Below, piece after piece: positions 9,971 to 16,646 of a DNA stretch of 17,185 nucleotides (its first letter is position 1; each line of letters opens with the position of its first letter). The notes below the pieces were generated by a model that worked only from the letters and a program-made list of their open reading frames with translations, had not been told where the DNA came from and ran no database searches. The translations under genes were made by a program, and so were the position numbers. The DNA comes from Betaproteobacteria bacterium HGW-Betaproteobacteria-8 (GTDB taxonomy: Bacteria > Pseudomonadota > Gammaproteobacteria > Burkholderiales > Methylophilaceae). The DNA lies in NCBI GenBank assembly GCA_002842135.1, contig PHCD01000031.1, positions 1-17,185 of the forward strand, written 5' to 3'.

Positions 9971-10828
9971 TTGACCGATATCGTCTATCTCAACGGCCAG
10001 TTTCTCCCGATGGAAGAAGCCCGGGTGCCGGTCCTGGACCGCGGCTTCATTTTCGGCGATGGTGTCTATGAAGTCATCCCGGTCTATTCCCGCCATCCGT
10101 TCAGGCTGCGCGAGCATCTGAACCGCCTGCAGCAAAGCCTGGCAGGTCTGCGGCTGGATAATCCGTACACGCTGGACGAATGGGAAGCATTGATTATCGA
10201 CCTGGTTGCTCGCAACAGCCTGCATGATCAATCCGTCTACCTGCAGGTCACACGCGGTCCGGCACCTCGCGACCAGGCTTTCCCCCAGAACCCGGTACCC
10301 ACTGTATTCCTGATGTGCATGGAACTGGTGACGCCACCAGCCGAACAGGTGGAACACGGGGCTGCTGCCATCAGCGCAAACGACATACGCTGGGATCGCT
10401 GCGATCTCAAGGTGATCTCCCTGCTGCCGAATGTGCTGTTACGCCAGATGTCGGCAGATGCCGGCGCTGCTGAGACCATCATGTTCCGCGACGGTATTCT
10501 GACCGAAGGTTCTGCCAGCAATGTTTTCGCGGTAGAGAATGGCGTCATCCTGACACCGCCCAAGGACAACCGCGTGCTGCCCGGCATCACCTACGATGTG
10601 GTACTGGAACTGGCAGCTGCCGAGGGCATCCCGGTAAAGCTGGGCCATTTCGAGGAGACCCGCATTCGTCGTGCCGACGAACTCTGGTGCACCTCTTCCA
10701 CCAAGGAAATCCTCGCGATTGTCGAGTTGGATGGCCAACCGGTTGGAAATGGCAAACCCGGCCCCATATATCGTCGCATGTACCAACTTTATCAAGCATA
10801 CAAGAACGAGGTTATGCGCCATGGCTGA
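9971..10828 (+). CDS. dat: Class IV PLP aminotransferase, D-amino-acid transaminase-like
   Basis: This is a fold-type IV PLP enzyme of 285 residues, most like D-amino-acid transaminases, which exchange amino groups between D-Ala and 2-oxoglutarate to give D-Glu and pyruvate. Visible features are LDRGFIFGDGVYE at 22-34, the PLP lysine Lys147 in CDLKVISLLPN, Glu179 in LTEGSASNVF, and TSSTKEI near the C-terminus. Compared from memory with the Bacillus enzyme, Tyr33 and Arg100 match the substrate-carboxylate residues Y31 and R98, but the position of H100 is Gln102 (APRDQAFP). Substrate choice is therefore less certain. Translation starts at TTG behind a strong Shine-Dalgarno. It sits 18 bp after dacC and overlaps the next gene by 8 bp. 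A branched-chain transaminase or aminodeoxychorismate lyase role is less likely but possible. Confidence 0.85.
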   Translation: MTDIVYLNGQFLPMEEARVPVLDRGFIFGDGVYEVIPVYSRHPFRLREHLNRLQQSLAGLRLDNPYTLDEWEALIIDLVARNSLHDQSVYLQVTRGPAPRDQAFPQNPVPTVFLMCMELVTPPAEQVEHGAAAISANDIRWDRCDLKVISLLPNVLLRQMSADAGAAETIMFRDGILTEGSASNVFAVENGVILTPPKDNRVLPGITYDVVLELAAAEGIPVKLGHFEETRIRRADELWCTSSTKEILAIVELDGQPVGNGKPGPIYRRMYQLYQAYKNEVMRHG

Positions 10829-11087
10829 ACAGGAAACCCTGATCGAATTTCCCTGCGACTTTCCCATCAAGGTCATGGGTGAAACACGCGATGAATTCAC
10901 GCAAACCATCATCGAAGTCATCCAGATGCATTCTGCGGATTTTGATGCGAGCAAGGTCGAGATGCGCGCCAGCTCTGCCGGCAAGTATCTCAGCCTCACC
11001 TGCACCGTCTTTGTCACTTCCAAACCGCAACTGGACGACATCTATCGCGCGCTGACCTCGCATCCTCTAGTCAAAGTCGTACTCTGA
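10821..11087 (+). CDS. ybeD: YbeD/DUF493 family protein (putative lipoate-linked regulator)
   Basis: This small 88-residue protein has the DUF493 (YbeD) pattern: LIEFPCDFPIKVMG near the start, then VEMRASSAGKYLSLTCTVFV and a C-terminal LDDIYRALTSHPLVKVVL. The fold resembles ACT-like regulatory domains; the molecular role is not established. It is found next to lipB in many proteobacteria, as here (6 bp upstream). The ATG at 10821 overlaps the transaminase stop by 8 bp and is preceded by a GAGG at 10808-10811, which favours it over in-frame codons further upstream that would lie deep inside the transaminase gene. Confidence 0.92.
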   Translation: MAEQETLIEFPCDFPIKVMGETRDEFTQTIIEVIQMHSADFDASKVEMRASSAGKYLSLTCTVFVTSKPQLDDIYRALTSHPLVKVVL

Positions 11088-11093
11088 AGCATC

Positions 11094-11741
11094 ATGCGCG
11101 AGAGGCTGACGATTCGGCGCCTGGGCCGCACCGATTACGAGACCACATGGCGCGCCATGCAGGAATTCACAAGCCATCGTGATGCAGAAACGCCGGATGA
11201 GTTATGGCTGACCGAGCATGATGCTGTCTACACGCTAGGCCTCAACCGCAAGGATGTCCGGCTCGCCAGCCGCGATGACATCCCGCTGGTACTGGTCGAC
11301 CGTGGCGGCAAGATCACCTATCACGGCATCGGTCAGGCGGTGGTTTACCTGCTGATAGACCTCAAGCGCAAGGGCCTGAATGTGCGACAACTGGTAAGCG
11401 CCATGGAACAATCCATCATTACGCTGTTGGCTGACCACGGCATTGTTGCAAACGCACGCGCGGATGCCCCCGGTGTTTATGTGGCTGAACGCAAAATCGC
11501 TTCACTTGGCCTGAGGCTCAAGCAGCAATGCTGCTACCACGGGCTGGCGCTCAATGTAAAAATGGACCTGTCACCGTTCGATGCCATCGACCCTTGCGGT
11601 TACCGCGGCCTGCAGATTACCCAGCTCTCTGACCTTGGTGCAAGGCTGGACATGGAAGAAGCCGGAGCGGCTTTGCTGGAAAAACTGAGCGCCAATTTGG
11701 CTTATACTGACATTCAATATCTGGATCACACCCCCGCATGA
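11094..11741 (+). CDS. lipB: Lipoyl(octanoyl) transferase
   Basis: LipB transfers octanoate from octanoyl-ACP to the lipoyl-domain lysine of 2-oxoacid dehydrogenases and GcvH, the first step of lipoate biosynthesis. The product is 215 residues. It has the signature [18 protein letters not shown] at 70-87, Lys134 in [20 protein letters not shown] at 147-155 and the acyl-thioester cysteine Cys168 in DPCGYRG. Lys134 and Cys168 correspond to E. coli K135 and C169. The stop overlaps the lipA start as ATGA (4 bp), a typical coupling arrangement. An in-frame ATG further upstream was not needed because [11 protein letters not shown] matches the expected N-terminus. Confidence 0.97.
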   Translation: MRERLTIRRLGRTDYETTWRAMQEFTSHRDAETPDELWLTEHDAVYTLGLNRKDVRLASRDDIPLVLVDRGGKITYHGIGQAVVYLLIDLKRKGLNVRQLVSAMEQSIITLLADHGIVANARADAPGVYVAERKIASLGLRLKQQCCYHGLALNVKMDLSPFDAIDPCGYRGLQITQLSDLGARLDMEEAGAALLEKLSANLAYTDIQYLDHTPA

Positions 11742-12721
11742 GCGAAAACATTACCCCTGATACCGGCACTAGCAGAAAAACCGGCAGCAAACAGGCTGGC
11801 GTCAAGGAAACCGGCAGCGCCAAAACCGCGCGGATTCCCATCAAGATCGTTCCCCAACCCGCCATGCGTAAACCGGAATGGATACGCATGAAAGTGCCGG
11901 ACAGCGCCCGCTTTCAGGAAATCAAGCAAGTGCTACGCGACAATAATCTGCACACCGTCTGCGAAGAAGCCTCCTGCCCCAACATCGGCGAATGTTTCAG
12001 CGGCGGCACCGCCACCTTCATGATCCTCGGCGACATCTGCACGCGGCGCTGCCCTTTCTGCGATGTTGCCCATGGCAAACCTTTGCCGCCCGATGCCGAC
12101 GAGCCGGAGAACCTTGCCCGCACTATCGCGAAAATGCGCCTGAAATATGCGGTGATTACCAGCGTCGATCGTGACGACCTGCGTGATGGCGGCGCCCAGC
12201 ATTTTGTCGACTGCATCAGCTCTGTACGTGCCCAGTCACCGGAAATCAAGATCGAGATCCTCGTGCCGGATTTCCGCGGCCGCATGGACCGCGCCATCGA
12301 GATTCTGACCCTGGCCCCCCCTGATATCATGAACCACAATCTGGAAACGGTGCCACGACTTTACAAGGAAGCCAGACCCGGTTCCGATTACCAGAACTCG
12401 CTGAACCTGCTCAAGCTATTTGCCGGACAGCACCCGGAAGTACCGACAAAATCCGGCCTGATGCTGGGCATAGGCGAAACCGATGAAGAAATCCTGCAAG
12501 TGATGCAGGACCTGCGCGACCACGGCGTGACCATGTTGACCCTGGGTCAGTACCTGCAACCCAGCCCGCATCACCTGCCGGTAAAACGTTTCGTCGAACC
12601 TGCGATATTCAAGGAATTTGAAGAGAAGGCGCTGGCCATGGGATTCACCCACGCCGCCTGCGGCCCCATGGTGCGCAGCAGTTATCATGCAGACCAGCAG
12701 GCACATTCGGCTGGGGGCTAG
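11738..12721 (+). CDS. lipA: Lipoyl synthase (radical SAM)
   Basis: LipA inserts two sulfurs into the octanoyl chain bound to lipoyl domains, using two [4Fe-4S] clusters. The 327-residue protein carries both cysteine sets: the auxiliary cluster CX4CX5C (Cys75, Cys80, Cys86) and the radical-SAM CX3CX2C (Cys101, Cys105, Cys108). The C-terminal RSSYH motif near 313-317 supplies the serine ligand of the auxiliary cluster. The first 35 or so residues are Lys/Thr/Ser-rich and poorly conserved, so a slightly later start cannot be excluded, but the ATG at 11738 overlaps the lipB stop as ATGA. It is the last gene of the plus-strand unit and converges on the GGDEF-EAL gene, 60 bp away. Confidence 0.97.
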   Translation: MSENITPDTGTSRKTGSKQAGVKETGSAKTARIPIKIVPQPAMRKPEWIRMKVPDSARFQEIKQVLRDNNLHTVCEEASCPNIGECFSGGTATFMILGDICTRRCPFCDVAHGKPLPPDADEPENLARTIAKMRLKYAVITSVDRDDLRDGGAQHFVDCISSVRAQSPEIKIEILVPDFRGRMDRAIEILTLAPPDIMNHNLETVPRLYKEARPGSDYQNSLNLLKLFAGQHPEVPTKSGLMLGIGETDEEILQVMQDLRDHGVTMLTLGQYLQPSPHHLPVKRFVEPAIFKEFEEKALAMGFTHAACGPMVRSSYHADQQAHSAGG

Positions 12722-12739
12722 GCCACCCGGAGCAATCTA

Positions 12740-12775
12740 ACACCCAGGCTGAAATTCCCACAGTCATCAGGGTGT
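12740..12775. terminator. Weak hairpin in the convergent lipA / GGDEF-EAL gap
   Basis: ACACCC at 12740-12745 can pair with GGGTGT at 12770-12775. An inner CTGA/TCAG pairing is possible with a bulge. There is no T-run on either strand, so it is a poor intrinsic terminator. It is listed because it is the only hairpin-like element in the 60-bp gap between two convergent genes, where a bidirectional terminator would be expected. Confidence 0.2.
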
Positions 12776-12781
12776 AGGAAA

Positions 12782-15205
12782 TCAATTGTGGTCAGCTATT
12801 CTGGTTTCCATATTTTTGAGTTCTTGCAATGTTCCAGGCATCACTGACAGCTTGTTGCTCATACAAAGCTCCAGCAAGGCATCGGGTGGCATCGGACGGC
12901 CGATAAAATAACCTTGCACTTCATCGCAGCCGGTTGCCCTCAGGAAATCCAGCTGGTCCAGGGTCTCCACCCCTTCAGCAGTCACTGGAATACCCAGCGT
13001 TTTTGCCATATTGACGATTACTTTTGCCAGTGAGGCATTTTCGGGACTGATGGTGATGCTCTTCATGAAGGACTGGTCGATTTTTATGCGATCAACCGGG
13101 AAACGGCTGAGGTAGCTCAAGCTCGAGTAGCCGGTACCGAAGTCATCCAGTGCTACATGTACGCCCAATCCACGGAGCAGGCCCATCACCAGCACCGCAT
13201 TTTCCATATCGGCCATCAATGCGTTTTCAGTCACTTCCACCTCAAAATCCTGTGGTTCAATGGCATTCTCCTGCAAAGCTGAAAGAATGATTGAAACAAG
13301 ATTCTTCTGGCGGAATTGGCGTGGGGAAACATTGACAGCAATGCGCAATGTCCTGCCCAGCTTTTCGCGGAAAATGGCCGATTGTTTACAGGCAGTCCTG
13401 ATCACCCATTCACCTATCGGCACAATGAGTCCCGACTCTTCAGCCAATGGAATAAATTCCATAGGTGAAGCAAACATGCCGGGCATGCGCTGCCAGCGAA
13501 TCAAGGCTTCAGCACCAACTATCATATTGGTTTCGAGATCGATTTGCGGTTGATAGAAAAGCTCGAAACTTTCCTGCTCTATCGCAATGCGCATCTCATT
13601 CTCAAGATTCAGGCGATTGGAAGCTTGCCGCTCCATTTCCGACGTGAAAAACTGGAAATTGTTACGCCCGTGCTTTTTAGCCTGATACATCGACGTATCG
13701 GCTTTACGCATCAGCACTGTGAGGTCTTCACCATCCTGCGGAAAAACACAAACGCCAATACTGGCAGAGACGTGGAGCTGGTGTTCACTTGCAACCACTG
13801 TTGGCTCCAGGGCTTTCATGACTTTCTTGAAGACTTTCTCAGTGCCAGCGGTGTGGTCTATATTCGGCAGCAAAAATGCAAACTCGTCGCCACCCATGCG
13901 CGCAATCGTGTCGCAAGCGCGCACGCTGTTAACCAGCCGGTTACCGACCTCTTGCAGCAATTGATCGCCGATATGATGTCCCAGCGAATCGTTTACATTC
14001 TTAAAGTGATCGACATCAAGCAGGGCAATCGCGACGGTTTGTTTATTGCGCCGGGCATTCTCGATTGCTACCTTAACGCGGTCGTTAAAAAGTGTGCGAT
14101 TAGGTAATCCCGTCAGCGCATCATGCAAGGCAACGTGACGGACATGTTCCTCTGAACGTTTTTGTTCAGTGATATCGTATGCCACGCTGAGGTAGCCATA
14201 GACCTGGAATTCGCTATCCCGCAACTCAGTCAATGAAGCGCGTACAGGCAAACGCGTACCGCCTTTACGTATATACGTCCACTCATGCTCATCGTGCATC
14301 CCCGCCCTCGCCCTAGCGACAAAGACTTCGAAACCCGGCTCGATTTTGTAGCCAAGTTCGGTACTTAGCTCCATGGCGCGCGCCTTGATTTCTTCGGGGT
14401 CATGCAGCATGTCCATGGTGAACTTGCCGACCAGATCGGTTTCCTCATACCACAACATCCGCTGTGCGGCATTGTTCAAGGTGATGATATTGCCTTCCTT
14501 GTCTGTTGCGATAATCGAATAGGAAACGCTATCGATAATCGCCGACTGGAAACGCTCAGCTTGAATCAAATCACGCTCGGTGCGCTTCTTGTCTGCGATA
14601 TCGCGTGCCGTAAGCGCTATACCATCACCCAGTTTGACCAGCTGGCATTCAAGCCACTGCGGTTTCAGCTTGAAAGTATCGTCGTGAAACTCGTATGAGA
14701 GCGGATGTCCGGTTTCAACCACTTCGCAATAGCGTTGAAAGGTTTGCTCATTCATCAGCAGGATAAAGTTGCGGTAAAGCTCGGCTCCGATAAATTCATC
14801 ATGCTCACGGCCTACCAGCTTACAGGCACGCTGGTTAAGAAACGCGCAGCGAAAATCAGCAATTTCCCCAGCGCCATCCCGCACCGCCTCGAGGAGGAAA
14901 AACGCATCCAGGTGACTTTCTGAAGCAGCAATGAACCTGGCCTCGGTCTGGTCAAGTTGTGCTTGCTTGTTGATCAGCTGATTTAGAAGCAGCCTGGCCG
15001 TCTTGCAGGAAAGCACATAAAACAGCAGGCTGAAAAAAGTGATGGCAGCGGCTGCTTTCAACAAGACCACACTCTCCATATGCGCAGGGATATCCAATAG
15101 CCAGAGTACCGGTAGCACTATCCCTGACAGAATCAACGCGCCGGCACCTATCGACAGCCATATCGATTTTTGAAGTCCGGCTAAAAATGCAGCATTCTTT
15201 ATCAA
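12782..15205 (-). CDS. Membrane PAS-PAS-GGDEF-EAL cyclic-di-GMP signalling protein
   Basis: This 807-residue protein probably makes and/or degrades c-di-GMP. It has two N-terminal membrane segments (about 14-36 and 47-65), a first PAS-like domain (about 88-204), a second PAS with the PAC-type end YDITEQKR (about 215-350), GGDEF (about 355-522) and EAL (about 530-785). The GGDEF motif is intact (438-442). An inhibitory I-site, Arg429-x-x-Asp432, precedes it by the canonical five residues. EAL residues also look intact: Glu566, Asn625, Glu660, DDFGTG at 687-692, Lys708 and AEGVE at 743-747. The net activity cannot be read from sequence. Translation probably starts at TTG, since an in-frame TAG lies 13-15 nt upstream of it; the next start (Met43) would lose the first membrane segment. 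It is 87 bp downstream of the EAL-HDOD gene and may share its transcript. Confidence 0.93.
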   Translation of the reverse strand: MIKNAAFLAGLQKSIWLSIGAGALILSGIVLPVLWLLDIPAHMESVVLLKAAAAITFFSLLFYVLSCKTARLLLNQLINKQAQLDQTEARFIAASESHLDAFFLLEAVRDGAGEIADFRCAFLNQRACKLVGREHDEFIGAELYRNFILLMNEQTFQRYCEVVETGHPLSYEFHDDTFKLKPQWLECQLVKLGDGIALTARDIADKKRTERDLIQAERFQSAIIDSVSYSIIATDKEGNIITLNNAAQRMLWYEETDLVGKFTMDMLHDPEEIKARAMELSTELGYKIEPGFEVFVARARAGMHDEHEWTYIRKGGTRLPVRASLTELRDSEFQVYGYLSVAYDITEQKRSEEHVRHVALHDALTGLPNRTLFNDRVKVAIENARRNKQTVAIALLDVDHFKNVNDSLGHHIGDQLLQEVGNRLVNSVRACDTIARMGGDEFAFLLPNIDHTAGTEKVFKKVMKALEPTVVASEHQLHVSASIGVCVFPQDGEDLTVLMRKADTSMYQAKKHGRNNFQFFTSEMERQASNRLNLENEMRIAIEQESFELFYQPQIDLETNMIVGAEALIRWQRMPGMFASPMEFIPLAEESGLIVPIGEWVIRTACKQSAIFREKLGRTLRIAVNVSPRQFRQKNLVSIILSALQENAIEPQDFEVEVTENALMADMENAVLVMGLLRGLGVHVALDDFGTGYSSLSYLSRFPVDRIKIDQSFMKSITISPENASLAKVIVNMAKTLGIPVTAEGVETLDQLDFLRATGCDEVQGYFIGRPMPPDALLELCMSNKLSVMPGTLQELKNMETRIADHN

Positions 15206-15213
15206 TCCATGTT

Positions 15214-15219
15214 CTCTCT
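15214..15219 (-). promoter_or_regulatory. Shine-Dalgarno for the TTG start of the GGDEF-EAL gene
   Basis: On the minus strand AGAGAG lies 8 nt upstream of the TTG at 15205. The in-frame codon directly before the AGA triplet is TAG, so no earlier start is possible. An ATG at 15210-15208 between the two is out of frame and stops after two codons (ATG GAT TGA), overlapping the TTG. Confidence 0.5.
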
Positions 15220-15292
15220 AAAATAAGTTCTACGTAAATAGCTATCGCCTTCAATAGCGGCTTATCTCATACATCCCAGGAATAGTCGCGGC

Positions 15293-16507
15293 TCAGATTC
15301 CCAATTCCTCTACCCAGGACAATGCTGCAATATGGCAATCATTAACGCTATTCGGGTCCAGTTGCAGTAAATTTGCCAGAGCGATAATGCGTTCATGATC
15401 GGCAGCTTCGCAAGCTTCTGCCAGTTGCAGGAACGGCCCGTAAACTCCCTCGCGAGTCAACAGCGCTTCCGTGATGGAATCTGGTAGCTGAACCTTTTCC
15501 AGCACTTTGTCCATGGGCATTTCGAGAATGATATCCAGCATGGAAAACACGCCGACAATAAATAAATTGTCGAGACCGTGTTTATCAAAATAACCGCTAC
15601 CAAGCAGCTCAGTGAGGCGGCCGCGGCTAACTGAAGTTTTCATCAAGGCAGGGGAGGTTGTGTTATTACCAGCAGTCACCATAAGCAAGGTTAACCAGCG
15701 GTAAAGTTGTTTTCTGCCCAAAATGGATAGTGCGTGACCAATCGACTGAATCTCGCAGGAAAGGCCGAATCCGACTGAATTGATATAACGCAAAAGCTTG
15801 AATGATAAAGCGGAATCGCGCTTGAATCCGGTCTCGATCTCTTTATTATCGGCATCATGGCTGACCATATTGATGATGTCGATCACGCACACATAAGAAG
15901 GGTTGATGACTTTTGCGGAGAGCGTTTCCGGCTTGGCAAAATAAAAACCCTGGAAGAACTCAATGCCCATTTTCTGGCAAGCTTCAAACTGCTCTGAAGT
16001 TTCAACTTTTTCCGCCACCAGCCTGGCAGGCAAATTTTTGTATAGTGCGTGAGCTTTTAGCAGCTCTTCCTCGTTGAGCGCGAGCATATCGATCTTGATG
16101 TAGTCGGCCAAAGCCAGCAATGGCTCCACGTTGTTTGCGAACATTGGGTTGTCCAGTGAAATCTGGTAACCGCGCGCACGTAAATCCTTGCAGCGCTGCA
16201 AGACGGCCCCTGTTGCAGGGACTGTTCTCAGTATCTCAAGTACCGTGCGTTTGGGAGGAAGCAATTCAATCAACTCGCCCAGCAACATCTCTTCATTGAC
16301 GTTGATGAAGGCATATTTATCACCCAGCAGCCACTGCCCGCCCATGTCGCTCAAGGTGTTGACCAACACTCTGGAGCAGGCTTTCAGGTCATCTGAAATA
16401 ACTGCATTCTGGGCATCGGCACTATGCCGGAATAACAGTTCATAGCCAATAATGGCTTGATCCTTGTCCAGAATGGGTTGACGCCCGATAAAGGCTTCTT
16501 CGTGCAT
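15293..16507 (-). CDS. Degenerate EAL plus HDOD signalling protein (YuxH family)
   Basis: This 404-residue protein has an N-terminal EAL-like domain (about 1-200) and a C-terminal HDOD domain (about 205-395), the architecture called YuxH or EAL-HDOD. It has no membrane segment or signal. The EAL core is eroded. The motif reads Glu23-Leu-Leu (YELLFR), the usual DDFGTG is SLDNPM (Asp119-Asn120), and AEGVE has become AEKVE at 165-169. Lys138 of KID is kept. Loss of the second metal-binding Asp predicts no phosphodiesterase activity, so it may bind c-di-GMP or act through protein contacts. HDOD domains are helical regulatory modules lacking HD catalytic residues. A FliA-like promoter lies 113 bp upstream, so flagellar co-regulation is likely. 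The ATG at 16507 is the natural start (MHEEAFIGRQPIL). Confidence 0.92.
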   Translation of the reverse strand: MHEEAFIGRQPILDKDQAIIGYELLFRHSADAQNAVISDDLKACSRVLVNTLSDMGGQWLLGDKYAFINVNEEMLLGELIELLPPKRTVLEILRTVPATGAVLQRCKDLRARGYQISLDNPMFANNVEPLLALADYIKIDMLALNEEELLKAHALYKNLPARLVAEKVETSEQFEACQKMGIEFFQGFYFAKPETLSAKVINPSYVCVIDIINMVSHDADNKEIETGFKRDSALSFKLLRYINSVGFGLSCEIQSIGHALSILGRKQLYRWLTLLMVTAGNNTTSPALMKTSVSRGRLTELLGSGYFDKHGLDNLFIVGVFSMLDIILEMPMDKVLEKVQLPDSITEALLTREGVYGPFLQLAEACEAADHERIIALANLLQLDPNSVNDCHIAALSWVEELGI

Positions 16508-16573
16508 TATTCAAGCTTTCTATTAATGAAATGCCGATTACCAACAACCAGCCATTAGCAATTATCCTAGTCA

Positions 16574-16592
16574 AAATGGCATGCATCCATTT
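16574..16592. repeat. Small inverted repeat in the leader of the EAL-HDOD gene
   Basis: AAATGG at 16574-16579 is repeated inverted as CCATTT at 16587-16592 around a 7-nt centre that itself contains the palindrome ATGCAT. It lies in the AT-rich 129-bp gap between motD and the EAL-HDOD gene, downstream of the predicted FliA start site, so it would form a 6-bp hairpin in the mRNA leader or serve as a binding site. Such a short repeat could be chance. No other element was recognised in 16508-16619. Confidence 0.3.
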
Positions 16593-16619
16593 GGCAAAAC
16601 AGAACAGTTTTTAATGGTT

Positions 16620-16646
16620 ATATCGGCAGGAAACGTTCAAGGTTTA
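16620..16646 (-). promoter_or_regulatory. Predicted sigma-28 (FliA) flagellar promoter
   Basis: Reading the minus strand, TAAA at 16646-16643 is followed by exactly 15 nt and then GCCGATAT at 16627-16620. The FliA consensus is TAAA-N15-GCCGATAA, so the -10 matches 7 of 8 and the spacer is ideal. The extended -35 (TAAACCTT against TAAAGTTT) matches 6 of 8. The -35 lies inside the last codons of motD. It points at the EAL-HDOD gene, with a leader of roughly 105 nt. The match comes from reading by eye and has not been scored against the genome. Confidence 0.7.

Noticed and set aside
9449..10357. Open frame of 302 codons on the minus strand opposite dacC and the transaminase.
   Set aside because: It spans the junction of two well-identified genes on the other strand and its translation resembles no family.
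13544..14107. Open frame of 187 codons on the plus strand inside the GGDEF region.
   Set aside because: It is antisense to the conserved GGDEF domain and has no family resemblance or credible ribosome-binding site.
15241..15258. Hairpin GCTAT/ATAGC between the EAL-HDOD and GGDEF-EAL genes as a terminator.
   Set aside because: The stem is only five pairs and no T-run follows on the minus strand.
15240..15275. Second FliA-like promoter before the GGDEF-EAL gene (GGCGATAG on the minus strand).
   Set aside because: The -10 matches only 6 of 8 and there is no TAAA 15 bases upstream (GAGA instead).
16508..16600. Sigma-70 or sigma-54 promoter for the EAL-HDOD gene (TTGACT, TTGCCA, GATAAT and TGGC-like words).
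   Set aside because: No pair of boxes has acceptable spacing, and the sigma-54 GG/GC spacing is not met.
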